A stretch of DNA of 64,000 nt. Origin: Hydractinia symbiolongicarpus. Its lineage: Eukaryota; Cnidaria; Hydrozoa; Anthoathecata; Hydractiniidae. Below the pieces are notes generated by a model that saw nothing but the letters and a program-made list of their open reading frames with translations, was not told the origin of the DNA and ran no database searches. The position numbers were made by a program, and so were the translations under genes. Of the stretch, positions 46,801 to 58,900 are shown piece by piece (within the stretch, counting starts at the first letter, position 1; each line of letters begins with the position of its first letter). The stretch is from contig NC_079884.1 of assembly GCF_029227915.1 (NCBI RefSeq), positions 26,474,001-26,538,000 on the forward strand, read 5' to 3'.

Positions 46801-49800
46801 AAATTTAGAGTTATTGGAACCTTGGATTACCCTAAAAATGCAAATTTTATTACAAGTATATGGATAAAACCGGCTGCAAAAAATATAACTTATTCTTGAA
46901 GAACACACCAAAAACCTAATTCTTGCTAATATTGTAAAAAGTAAAAATGATTAATTCATTTCTTAAATTCATTTCCATGCTATTTTGACAATAAACTTGA
47001 AGATTTCTGACAATTCCTAATATTTTAAATTCCATCTTCTCCTGATTCCCAACACACCAAAACTTACGGCTTTTTCCACACATTATTATTGAAATACAAG
47101 TCAAACATAGGAAGACAAAAGATCCCCTGGAAATTTCTGGTAATGCAAGTTTCATTGATTAGATAATAAAGCTGACAACAGCTTCATTTGGCAATGAGAC
47201 GTTTCCAGAAAAGTTACGGTTTACACCCAATAACATTATTCTGTGGTCCAAATATTAGTAATTTCCCCTAGCCCTTCCTGATCTATGAAAAAGCCCCCTG
47301 ATTTCCTGGACTCTGCAGTAAGTCGGAATAAAAAAATGACAACAAAGAAGTGAAAGAATAAAATATCTGACCTTAGAAAGATTTTTTTTGTTGGCATACA
47401 TAGTTGTTAAAGCAGAACAGCAGACTAATGCAGAACTGCTTGACAAACCAGCACTCTGAAGAGAAAAACAGTACAAAGAATAATTTACTTGACATTTAAA
47501 TGCTTCCATCATTTTAGCTATTTATCTCAAAATGTTTTACAAAACTGTATAAGTAAGGACTTTATGTCAGAAGTTCCCTCAATGAGAGAGCAGAAATGAA
47601 GAGATTCAGAATTATTAACAACACAACCACGTCACAGTGGATATCTAACCAACATAGAAGCTTGATTGATTGTAAACAAATAATAAATTCGTTTTGTTAA
47701 AGAGTGTATCTTTACTTTTGGAACTGTACCATCAACAAGTGTGTTCATTCCAACCGGAACATCTATTTTCGCCTCGTCAATTGTTGCCTAAGAAAAATAA
47801 AAATACACAATGAATGACAACATAAACAAAGAGTTTATAACAACATAAAGCAGTGTTTTGTGTTTTGATTACCTTATGGCCACACAACACATAGTCATAC
47901 CACTGGTGTCCAGTTATTTCAAATGATTTCACATCAGTCTCGTAATCACTAATGATACAAATAGACAATGTAAAAAAAGAATTTTTCAGTCTCATTCAAT
48001 TTATAAAACATCTGTTCTTAAAAAGGTATGAATTTAGTTTTTGAAGCTTTAACAAATAAGAATTTACCCAAAGTTAGAATTTGTATTTGCCATTTTGTAC
48101 TTGCCATTATTATTGGTTGAAACAGCATATACAATATCTTGCTCTAAAGCCATTGGAAAGACAGCATAACCACAGTAATCTATATGTTCTCCTATAAAAC
48201 ATCAATATGCCAGTTTTAAAAACAGGCCAGGGATAGTTGTGTCTTAATAATAGCTAGGACTGATGTACAAGTCTGCTTCATATATAAAAAACATGCTTTA
48301 GAACATAACTACATGTTTTCTGTCTTTCATTTATTTTTGCACTTAGAAATAAGGAGCTCTAACATAAGTAGAAAAAGGATATTTCAGAACAGTGAAATAC
48401 CTATCTGTAGGTCAAAAGATCTGATCAGTTTGGGTTATATTAGTATGTATTAAGCACTTACTAGAGAGATAATGTTAAAAGTATTAATCTTGGTTTTTAG
48501 ATATTTCAGCATATGGGATTTAAAAAAAACTTTCAAGCCAAGAAATTCAGGGATACATCCACCTCATAATTTCGTAGGCATACTTTGGTATCTTCAAATT
48601 CTATACCTTTTGCAACTTTCTAAGAAAGGGATTATTTTCAAAATTTAAATTACAAAATGTTGACGTTTTTCATTTCATAGATAACAGTATAACAATTTCA
48701 GGTCCTGTAACAAACACATCCTGTTTTTTCTTCAGATAGTGTTACAACACTGCCATTTTTTGCATTAGTAGTCATTAATAAAAATAATAACAATCATACA
48801 ATTTTCCTTAAATATGAGTCATAGCAAAATTAATTAACATATATATTTTTGTATTTCCCGCAGGGTGTTAGCTAAAAATTTACAATTAGAGCTGTGAGGC
48901 TCCAATTTGGAATTTCCAGGAGTCTTTCAGATGAGGCATCCAATAGTGGCATCCAGGAAAAAAAATTTAAAATCCTAGGTTCTAAGATGCCTAGGAAACT
49001 CTCCCGATAATAATTTTTTGTAACATTGATCAAATTCAACTTACAGAAATGAATCATGCAATAAATGAAAAAAAAAATGATGCCTGATGGGAAAAGTAAC
49101 TAGTGATTTCAATTAGGTATTGTCTTGCCTACCAGACAAAAGAAAGACTATTAGCTAACACCCTGTTCTGACTTCCTCACAGAAGATATAGCGCTAATTG
49201 ACCTTGGGTAATTATTTTTCAAGAATATTGAAAAAAGTATTTCTCAATTTTTTTAAATGTCACAAAAGTTAATTTTTGAAAGGCTACAATAATTTAGTCT
49301 TTCAAAATTAGTTTTATTTACCTATTATATTTACTCTGCCAGGTGCTCTCGCATAAAACAACGGAGGGTGGCCATATTTTTTTGTAAAAGCATCATTCAG
49401 TGCTGCAAACCTGAAAAAAATGTATAGTTATGTTATTAGGAGAAATCATCCTAAAAAGTTTTGTCACAGGACTAATCCTATTTCCTGATTACTGCTAATT
49501 TTCCCTATTTTTTTTTAACCATTCAAAAGCCAAATATAAAGATAAAATAAAACTCAAGTATACAAACTATTTTATTCAGTTCATTATTATTACAGTAACG
49601 TAATAATGATTTCAGAAAATAAAAAAGGTTAATGTACGCTAGATAATTTCTTGACTAGGTGATTACTTTAAGTGACTCGACTTGAGACTTGTGTTGTATA
49701 CCGGTATTATACAATGACATACAAGTTAAAATAAAAACACGTTCTTTATGTAAATTAAAAATATGTAAAATGTAGCAGTACCGATTTTGCACATCTTTTT

Positions 49801-49855
49801 CTTCACCATAAATTTTGGCAGGTGAATTATACACAGATGGTTGTTCTTCTCCCAT
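43806..49855 (-). CDS. GALK2: GALK2-type sugar kinase (N-acetylgalactosamine kinase / galactokinase), 15 exons
   Basis: Cytosolic GHMP kinase that phosphorylates GalNAc (and galactose) at C1. Exons, 5' to 3': 49855-49782, 49410-49322, 48191-48068, 47948-47873, 47787-47716, 47455-47372, 46733-46675, 46574-46535, 46399-46316, 45776-45702, 45614-45526, 45430-45355, 45018-44866, 44334-44240, 44010-43806. All introns are GT/AG, all phases agree, and the sum is 1,395 nt or 464 residues, close to human GALK2 (458). Motifs: [15 protein letters not shown] at 49-63, [11 protein letters not shown] at 146-156 (ATP-binding loop), EGGGMDQAI around 190-198 with the catalytic Asp, [14 protein letters not shown] near 404-417. 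IDYCGY favours GALK2 over GALK1. Start: ATG at 49,855 before [15 protein letters not shown]. Substrate preference is inferred from the family. Confidence 0.96.
44400..44830. repeat. Intronic repeat with duplicated ATTCGAACTCA motif
   Basis: Intron 13 of GALK2 holds two related copies (about 44,494-44,560 and 44,600-44,660) of a segment with GAACTCACA, AATTCGA, AAATCATTT and CCGATTCTT. Further on, CTCCTATAATTCAAAATCCA and GGTCCGAACAAATTTGAACA look like degraded ends of a DNA element, possibly pogo/Tigger-like. No coding capacity. Confidence 0.4.
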
Positions 49856-51104
49856 TTCAATTGTTCAATCTAAAATTCAGAAGATCAGATTGATAAACAA
49901 CAGAATTAGAGCGTACTTCTGTGTTCCAATTAGTGATTCACAATTCAAAAAAAAAACTCTGTAACTTAACAAAGTTTGAATCCATATCCAATATTATTAC
50001 AATAAAAAACATCAACTTATTCTGGTATAGCCAATATTTCATGCAGAATAATAAAAGTCAAAATCTTAGATGTGAATATCTTGAGAACAAAAAGGACCTT
50101 TTTGAAAATTCAAAAGAACTTGTTAGACAACTTTTTTAGCTTTATAACATACGTTTAACATCATTTATCACCTTGATTCTGCTGAAACCGTATTTATGTT
50201 GTCCATTTAAGACTTACGTTTTTATAAAATTAGGGTGTAATCCAGAAATGTAAAATAAGGGCCGCTAAATGCCAAATGGGGATTTCATCAAGATGGTCTT
50301 AGGTATTATTAAAATTTTATTCCTTCACAACTTGTATAAAATAGACTATCAGCTCCATATTTTGTAGTAAATAAAGCTTCTCTAATATATTTGGAAATTT
50401 GGGATGAATTTCAATTTCAATAAAATTTGTAAACTTGTAATTTATAGTGAAGTCATTGCATTGCATTTTAAAGTTCGATTCCAAATAACTTCAAAACAGG
50501 TTAAAATAATTGATGTGAACTTCTGTGTGGGTAATTAGGGACCACCTAACAGGATTAATTTCAAAGCTGGGTCAATCCACTTGTTTTAGAATGGACAGGT
50601 TGATGTTGTCATCAAAAACATTTAAGTCCAATATCTCTTTGGCAGTTCATAAAAAAACACATGATCCTACACATTTTCTTGGTCATATCACTATATATTC
50701 ACTGCTGCATCATTAATATTTTTAAATTTTCCATTGTTCTCACGTCTACGTGTTTTCCATGGGCTTTCCATGATCTTTATAATATATAGCCAAATTGTGT
50801 GTTTCTCCATTACTGCTATTATAATTTTCATTCCCATAACACGAACATGTACAGATCAGTTTTCACACAATCAGCAGCTGTCTTTATGTCAATGTGTGAA
50901 GATGTGATTTGCAGGTAAAGACCTTGTGCCCCCCAATCTCAGGTTTGTTAGTTTACTTGTCTTGTCTCTGATTGGAGACCAGGTTTATTGTTTCTTTTAA
51001 AAGAACACCAACAGAAATAGACTAGTTTTAATTGGTATGGTTGAGAAGTAAAAACGACACAAAGTAGTGGTAGAAAATGTATTCTTAAATAGTTTGCAGT
51101 TATA
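49856..51104. other. GALK2 upstream region and intergenic DNA
   Basis: No second gene recognised. The presumed GALK2 promoter lies within the first few hundred bases but shows no clear TATA box. A GTCTC/GAGAC hairpin lies near 50,965-50,980. Confidence 0.4.
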
Positions 51105-51550
51105 TTTGAGGTATAGGTTGAGGTGCTTGAGCTTCGTTAGAAATTAAGGACTGAAATAAATTACTGACATTGTAACAGACAAGACAATTGACAAATTACT
51201 GACATTGTAACAGACAAGACAATTGGCACTACATGCCTTAGATAACGGACTCATGACACTTGACACATATGTCTTACTATGGTGAGTGTTTATTGCAAGG
51301 GTTGGCCCATAGGGCTTCTTTTTCCTGCACCATAAGGCCACTGGCTTCTTTTGACATTTTAGCAACCAACTTTTGAAAGTACATGACGATTAATGACAAT
51401 TAAACGTTTGTCTCATTATAACAGACTGACATGAACTGACACGCTCTATACTTACAAAATACTTAATTAACTCTATCATTGTCAACAAAATAGACATCTA
51501 CACCTAAACTGGCTGACAAAGGAAGCCCAGCACCCCCAAATTTCCCCAAA
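51105..51550. mobile_element. MITE-like TIR element, copy 3
   Basis: The left end reads TTTGAGGTATAGGTTGAGGT followed by GCTTGAGCTTCGTTAG. The right end in reverse complement reads TTTGGGGAAATTTGGGGGTG followed by CTGGGCTTCCTTTGTCAGCC. The right end is nearly identical to that of copy 1 and to the shorter matching part of copy 2. Inside are two tandem 35-bp units (51,158-51,190 and 51,193-51,225), each able to form an ATTGT/ACAAT hairpin, and further imperfect inverted repeats such as AATGACAA/TTGTCTCATT and CTTACTATGGTG/CACCATAAG. No ORF or target duplication found. Confidence 0.65.
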
Positions 51551-51829
51551 TTGAAAAACCAAGAGTTGACTTATATGTAGTCTTCTATAAGTACGACATT
51601 AGCTACATACTATGATTTAACACAACACGTAATCGTTAATAAATATCTGCAACTAATAAATTGCTGTCATATGGAAAATATACAAAGGATAGTGCAACTT
51701 TTATAGTATCCTTGCAGGCGTTTAAAACTTAAATTTGTATATGTTACTGTAATAACCTACATACTATACAAGTTAAACTCAGCTTAAAGCACAGACCAAA
51801 TGTCTCAGATTTTTATCAGTCCATTTAAC

Positions 51830-52860
51830 TCTCCTATGCAAGTAGACCATTTTGTCAAAACGTTGTCTAACAGGTGATTATACTTTCTGTAGCAATCACT
51901 ACTCCAGCATCCAATAATCTTAATAGCGAAAACTATGCGTGGTAATGTTAACATTGTTACGCAAGCTTATTGTAAGAAAGGAAGAAACCAACTTCTGGGT
52001 AACAAATTTTCTGTCACTAAACGTGAACCAGGGCCCTAGTTTGGTTCCTCTGAATGCTAGGTAATTTTGAATGGCTCTGTAGGGACAAATATAGCCTCCA
52101 ATTTTTGCTAAGCAAATCTTTCACCCTAGCCTAAACGGATCTTTTTTAGAGCACTTAATGTTAATTACAGCATTTGAATCACACATGGAAAAGGATATGT
52201 CAGCGGGTGTGAGGTGAGTTTCTGCATCAAAAGTGGATGTGGAGGGGCAATCATACTCTGACACCCTTAACAGGCCAAAAAATGCTGCTAAGATAAAACA
52301 ATTCCACATTGCTTTGTTGTGGTTAAAAAATATAGAGTTTTTAATAAACATTATCATTTTACACAGATCAGCTGGTGTAATTGGTAGTCTCTGAGAAGCA
52401 GAATTTGGATGACATCTTCTAATGCCACGAAAAACATAATCTTCGTGTTAACGCCACGTATTACACTCTCATACTGAACCCCGCAAAGATAGACTTTAAT
52501 AGTGGCAAATTTGACACCTCTTGCCAAATTTGTCACAAACAGTTGAAGTTTTGATTCTGTCAGAGGGAAGGTAGGTACGGATGTAGCTTCACAAAAATTT
52601 TTAAAGGAGAGATATCCTGACCAATATGTTGCCCTGATGTTTGTTGAAATGGACGAGTTTAAATAATGACTTAAATCTCTTTGAAGAGTTGTAGTATCGA
52701 TGAAGGAATTGGTGTTGGATCTGCTTCAGCTTCTGTGCATATACGTTTGAAGTGTTGTACCTGCAATCGAGACAAAGGATCTGCATAAGTATTGTGCTGG
52801 CCTTTAACGCATTAATGCATGATGTTTGGACAACAACATGACCCAGAGGACCACACAAGA
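51830..52860 (-). pseudogene. DIRS-like tyrosine recombinase
   Basis: Recognisable boxes: GVKFATIKVYLCGVQYESV in the N-terminal domain, AAFFGLLRVSEYDCPS (first catalytic Arg) and HLTPADISF, then in other frames TTHSFRY (the H-x-x-R box, near 51,920) and IIGCWSSDCYRKY (terminal Trp and presumed nucleophile Tyr). At least three frame changes or stops separate them. Confidence 0.8.
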
Positions 52861-52899
52861 ACAATAGTTTGCTTGTTTTTCTAAACTAATTGCTTGTTT

Positions 52900-53962
52900 T
52901 TTCATGACTCGCCCTAAGAAAAAACTGCTAAAACTATGGCCAATAACTCAATAAAGGTGATACTATACTTATGAGTAAGGTTTAAGGCAATAGAAAACAA
53001 TGCACTAGAAAAAAATCCTCCTATGCCTACTCCTGAAGCATCAGTATAAAGACTTATGGAAGAGGAGTCTAACGTCTTAGTGTGGATAATAGCGATGCCA
53101 TTCCAAGTGGGGAGAAACTCACACCACCATTAAATATCCTTGTGTAATAAAAATATGATGGTGCAAACTGTAGTGGAGAGATAAATAAGATGTTGTAAGA
53201 ACATTCGACCACATTTCACAAACTTACATGCAAAAGACAAGACCCTATGAGGGATAACTGTTCGCTCTTTGTGCATTTCTTCTTCCCTAACCAATTATTA
53301 AGTGAAGATAGTAATTCAGTGAACTTATCTTGTGGGAGACGAACAACAAAATTTACTGTGTCTATTTCAATGCCCAGGTATGTAATTACTTGGCAGGGGC
53401 CTACCACCTTATCTGGAGCCAACGGAACAATAAGCAAGTGAAAAATGTCCTTAATCAACTTTACTATAGTCTGACATATTTTTAGACAGGGCAGCTGTGA
53501 TGAAATCATCTAAATAATGTAAGAGATTTTTAACAAAATAAATCCACAATGATATCCACTCTAGCAAAGTTGTTAAAAATAAAAGGAGAGGAACGCACCA
53601 AAAGGAAGAACTATGTCAAAAAAGTATCTTCCCCTTTACTGATAACCTAATAGGTGCCAATCACTAGGATGCACAGGGCACAGTCTAAAAGCATGCTTTA
53701 TGTCCAACTTAGGCATGTAACAATTTCTACCAAACCTTTTAACCATTTCAACCGCATCGTTGAATGATGAGTAGGAGACCGAATAGTCCTCTTTGTTTAT
53801 GCCATTGTTAACCGAATGTCCATGTGGTGAAGATAGGTCTAATGCCACTCGCACTGTCCCATCCTTTTTTGGTGCAGCACCCAGGGGAGAACAATGCAAT
53901 TTAAATGGTGGTGAAGCAAATGGGCCCATTTTATGTCCCCTATTCAGCTCTTTCAAAATCAC
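52900..53962 (-). pseudogene. DIRS-like reverse transcriptase and RNase H
   Basis: RT motifs in order: CSPLGAAPKKDGTVRVALDL, SSPHGHSVNNGI, YMPKLDIKHAFRLCPVHP (motif A Asp), a frame change, DIVLPFGAF, LHYLDDF (catalytic YLDD near 53,510) and TYLGIEIDT. After further breaks the RNase H piece SLYTDASGVGIGGFF with FIELLAIVLAV occupies about 53,070-52,910. The SSPxGxSVNxGI and DIKxAFRLxPVxPxDW patterns are typical of DIRS rather than LTR elements. Confidence 0.85.
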
Positions 53963-54151
53963 CTCATCAACTTTGTTTTATGGAAGATTTGTTGTTATTT
54001 ATGTATGATTTCAACTCATTCAAGTTTGAATCCATATCTTAAACCTGATACAATAAACCGCACTAATGTTTTGTTTGGATGACCAGTCAAGAGACTCTCT
54101 AATATGTCAACCTTAACCGGGGTTGTGACAAGCAATTTTACAGGAAAGAAT

Positions 54152-54475
54152 TCATTTGATTTTTGGCCTAGAGGACCTGAGTGGGCAATGGAGTGCTGGG
54201 TGTCCAAAGGAAAAACACCAGTGAGAGTAGGTGCATGGGGTATATGTGCAACTGAGTCCTCTATTAAATTTAATGCACCGTGGTTGCTGGGAATTACTTC
54301 GAAACTGGTGGGGGACATTCCAAAACTGCAGCTCATTGGCCTTCCTAAACCGCCCACTTCGAGTGGGGCATTGGTTAGCGGAGTGCCCTACTTCATTGAT
54401 AAAACATGCATAGCTCAAATTGGAGAATGTGGATGAAGATGACCCCCAAGCAACAGCATCTCTTTTTGGCAACAC
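54152..54475 (-). pseudogene. DIRS-like gag Cys-rich region
   Basis: Shows CFINEVGHSANQCP, then CIKFNRGLSCTYTPCTYSHW and CFSFGHPALHCP. These are the spaced Cys/His knuckles usual in the first ORF of DIRS elements, where N-R-G before C-x-x-x-x-C and a final GHPxxxCP recur. It directly precedes the RT on the same strand. Confidence 0.7.
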
Positions 54476-54480
54476 AGGAG

Positions 54481-55916
54481 CGCCTCTAAGGTGCTGGTTG
54501 TATAGCAGGTCACCATCCCACCTGTTGCTGGTATTATTTGCCAGATGTATTCTGTGTAGTTGGTCAAAGGCATATGAAAAAATATATATTGGTTGGCAAA
54601 TTGGACAATGTACGTCTGTATCTGACTAACTGCTGAGCTAAGTGTGGTGAGTACTGGAGCATACAACTAAGATAATAGCTCCAAGCCAAACTCTACGAAG
54701 CATAATCCTTAATACGAGACCTAATTACGTTTTTTCTACACATAGCTAATGGCCTAAGCTAATATTTTAAATGCTTGTAATTTTTGCTGAATCAAAAACA
54801 GAGAAATCGAAACTAAAATTTCCCATATGCTAGCTAACTCGCTTTTTTGCTCAAAAAGTTTAAAGTTAAAGCTAAAGTTGGTATACGAACAAGCGTAAAG
54901 TCGAAAAAGTATAAAGACATCACGCGAAGGAAACTCACCGGGGCAGCAGACAGTGACCAACAAGAACTTTGCACCTTCCTTTTCCGCAACTTTATATGTG
55001 CGAAATAAAATGTAATCCAGGTCAAGCAATTTCTGGGAAATCTGAGAACACGATTCGCGCGAATGAGCGCGACTGTTGTAGCGTTATGGCGCGTTAGGGT
55101 TGAAATAACTCTATTGCCAGCCAGTCAATATATGTATTATCTTAACAAAATGCAGGATGGTCAAGGTTTCTTTCATTTTTAAACTTAGTTTGTTGCTTGT
55201 GAAAAGAAAAGCAGTAATGTTTTCTTTTTGTTATCCAAAGCTTCCTTTTTCTCCTTCTTTGGGGGTTGCTGCGGCCTGACCTGTATACTGTTTAAAATAA
55301 ATAATAGGGAGAGGTTGTTCTCAGATAGTATGTTTTAAATTCAAACGGAGATGATCCTCGTGTTCATTCGAGTAAATAGGCACATTAAAAACAAACAAGA
55401 ACCAACAAGTTATTACTCTTTTGTTCATTCTTAATTATTGTTCACTCACAGTGAGTATGTTGGTTCGACTGTTTCGTTGAGCAGCAGTGAGCAAACGATG
55501 GGCATGTGTGTAATTAATTTACAGGTATACTCAATTTCCTGTGGAGTAAAATTTGATAGCACTGCTGTGAATAATCTGCGAAATAGAACTGTAAAAAATT
55601 GTTTACAAAGTTGCGCAAACAGAAAGAAGGTTATCCAAGAAAGTTTAGCTTTGGTAAGACTTGACGCAGACATATACCGTTACAATATATACATCACTGT
55701 AGTCTATTATTTACCCCTCTATAATAACAAGACACTTTTGTAACATGGATAATTTTGAGTCTATGTGATCATTTTGCGCAGTGTTCAAATGGAGTTCTCT
55801 CTCACACTGTTTCTTATTGTTCCTCACCTGCAACGCCCATCTTTTTATTACGCCCAAACATGTAGCAATGACACATATTTTGATCAATTTTAGGAGATGC
55901 TAAACATGAAATAACG
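54481..55916. other. Intergenic upstream of the secreted-protein gene
   Basis: A minus-strand frame around 55,029-54,930 (LDLDYILFRTYKVAEKEGAK) ends in an exact GTGAGT donor and could be an exon of an unknown gene; no partner exons were found. A 101-codon plus-strand frame at 55,438 was not recognised. The DNA near 55,040-55,100 is locally GC-rich. Confidence 0.35.
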
Positions 55917-58900
55917 ATGAAACTTGCAACAATATTATTTCTTTCGTGTAAGTGTTTACATAGTATTCCTCTTTAGCAACGATAAAGACATCGATCGTTA
56001 ATTCTGTATGTGTTTTTGAACATTTGCTGTTTTTCAATACTGATCCTTACCTATTTGACAGTGTCTTCTTTTATGTAATGTTAACCTACTCCATTATCAG
56101 TATTCAGAAGTATTCATAAAATGCTTATTATATTATCAGGCACCTTGCAAGCATATACAAAGGTCATAAAACGTCAATACATTGATGACGCAGTGACAAT
56201 AGATAAATGGAGTGGACCATTCTTTAACAACAAACAGCAGAAAGACGCTTTCGATCAACTGCTGCATGATGATTCTAGAGGCAGTAAGCGCATGGACTTA
56301 GGAGGGATTGATCCAAATGATATATTAAACCCAGTTCCCGAAAGACCTCGTGTGCGAACTGTAAAAGACGAAGGACCTGTAGCAGAAACATACATTGGAA
56401 AAGATCCAGACGCAGATAAAATTGCAGTAGCCAGTCCACAAGATAGACTGGCACATTTTGTTTCAAAACCAATTATTCATACTGCTCCCATAGAGCGTAA
56501 TATGGCAAAACATCTACATGATCACGACATAGAGGATAGCCCACTACATTCGCGACGTTTTATGTTCCGTCACCAAATGGAATCTGACGAAGAGTTGAGA
56601 GATCGCGACAGACATCGTTTTCAAGAAGACGATAGATTTGACGAAGAGAAAAGACGTCATCATGTTAATGATCAAACAGACGATCGACAGGAACAGAATT
56701 TTAGAGAGAATGAAAACGATGAATCCCCTCCAGAAAGGTTTATAAATCATCATCATGAATCGTTTGAGCAAGACAGAGATCAAGATAAGACTATTAGTGA
56801 CGAAAATGATAAACGCTACGCAAAGCGGTCGGTAATAAAAAAACACAAGAAACACAAAAAGGTCAAACATCCGTTTGAAAAAAAATCAGAATTTTCAGAA
56901 GTTGGTAGTCACATCCCGGAAGTACTAATGCCAGGTGGACTTCTTGATGCGGGAGTGCCATCGACAACAGATGAAATGATGCAGGAGGGTGCAATTGACC
57001 CGTCTTTGCGGGATAGCAACGGTTCACCTTTGTCAGAAATTCTTACTGGTGGAGATAGCGATGTCGCTGTGACAGGTAACACTCCGTTGGCATTAACAGG
57101 TGTTGGAGTAAACAGTCATTCAGGTGTGAAAGAAATATCAGAACATTTGCAACAAACACAAGACTCTGACATGACAACGAATGCTGACGACGAACATCCC
57201 ATAATTCCTAATCCAAATTCTAAACAAATTTCTGAAAAAGTGATAAATAATGAAGCGACATTTCAAGGTGAAACTGGTGATACTCGTACTCCAGATGGTC
57301 AGGGAAAAGAACCTGTTGATCAGCACACGATTTTTGTACAACACCATAAAGGAAAGCCTAGTGAAGAAGAAAATCTAAAAGAGAAAGAAGCATCACGAAG
57401 ATCACATGCAAAGAAACATCAGGTTCATAAAGTACGTGCCAAAGAGATGAAAGGAAAAAGTCACCATAATAAAAGATCGAACTTAGCTAAAATATTACCA
57501 GTGGCAAGAAAAAACCAAGTGGCTAAGTTATCTAAGAACAGTAACAAAAGATGGACACATTCTACATGGCCTCAACATGGTTTTCTAGAAGATAATGTTG
57601 GAAACGATTATAACAATCGTGTAGGAGGTGGTGGCCCTCATTTAATGACAGTAGGCCATCAAGATGAAAGCGATGGTATCCACAAGGAATGGAACAATAT
57701 GAATTCTCCTGGAAATGGGTACTACAGCGGAGCAGGTCTTGGTCCATCACGTTCCTTGGAGGGTGAATACATTCATCATAGTTCTCATTATGCTCCTCTA
57801 TTTCCTGCTGCCCACGGATTTCATGGTCATGGCCCTGCCTTTGCAGGAGGAGGTGGAGGAGGTAATATGAATGGTTTTGTAGAGGGAGGGCACATGGAGG
57901 CATTTAGTGGTGGACATGGAATGGAGGGTTATATGGACCATACTATGGAAGGTGATCATGGCATGGATGGTGGAAACGCTGTTGGTCATGGTATATTTGG
58001 TGGTCTTGCAGAAGGTCACATGGGAAACGATAATGCAATGCATTCATTATCAAGCTCAGGATCATCCTCAGACCATGATACTGCAGGTCTGATCGGTGCC
58101 ATCTGGGACCATGACTATGACGGTGAACATGGAAGGGGGGCACATGTTGGATACTATGGTCATAACGACCTAGGAACCCTGTTGCCTTCAGAAACATTGG
58201 ATGGATTTGCAGGGTCCGAGCATGGAGGATTTTCAATGCCCATGCATGGCAGGTATCATGGAGGTTCCCATTGGAGTGGTGGTATTGGTTCAGCAGTAGT
58301 ACATGGTATACATTTAGTCTGATAAAAAAATAAAAAAAATATAAAAATATTTGTAATTATGATTTTTTGTCTTCTGCTTTTAGAAGGTCATTCGAATGCT
58401 ATCCAAGATATTCAAGATGACACGTCGATCGATTCTAGCTTGCAAACGATGGGTATTGGAATGGAAATGAATGGGCATCACGGTCACCATGGACATCACG
58501 GTAAGTATTACAACCTTTCTATTAATAGAGTGAATTTACAACCGACGCTAACATTACCTACAGCAATAATTCCTCTGCACATTCAAATTTCTGTTCGGTA
58601 CAACGCTAATGGGAAATCCTTTGTCTTTTGGTCTCGTAATAGACGTACAAAATGCAATTTTGTATAGGTATGGGCCCGCCGTTCATGGAGCACCACGATG
58701 TTGGACAGTATGCAAATGAATTTCATGGTGCACCTGATGAAGGACATGGTCATATAGTTCCTGTCAATGTGAGTTTTATTACATTTTTTTTCTTCTTGTA
58801 GTGTTGATTGACATCATAATAAATGATATACGATGATGTGTTAGAAACATTTAAAGTTTCTTTTTTGTGATCATCGTCATTTTTAGTTGCATAAAAAAAC

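Larger units (their letters stand above)
51830..54480 (-). mobile_element. DIRS-like tyrosine-recombinase retroelement, decayed
   Basis: The minus strand carries, in order, a gag-like Cys-rich region, reverse transcriptase, RNase H and a tyrosine recombinase. This set defines DIRS-order elements. Every domain is interrupted by frameshifts or stops. Terminal repeats and the internal complementary region were not identified. Confidence 0.85.

Noticed and set aside
54104-54436. 110-codon plus-strand frame
   Set aside because: It is antisense to the DIRS-like gag region, whose Cys/His spacing on the minus strand is clearly the real signal.
56544-58236. Minus-strand frames of 97-113 codons with His-rich sequence
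   Set aside because: They are antisense shadows of the low-complexity secreted-protein gene, whose plus-strand exons splice in phase.
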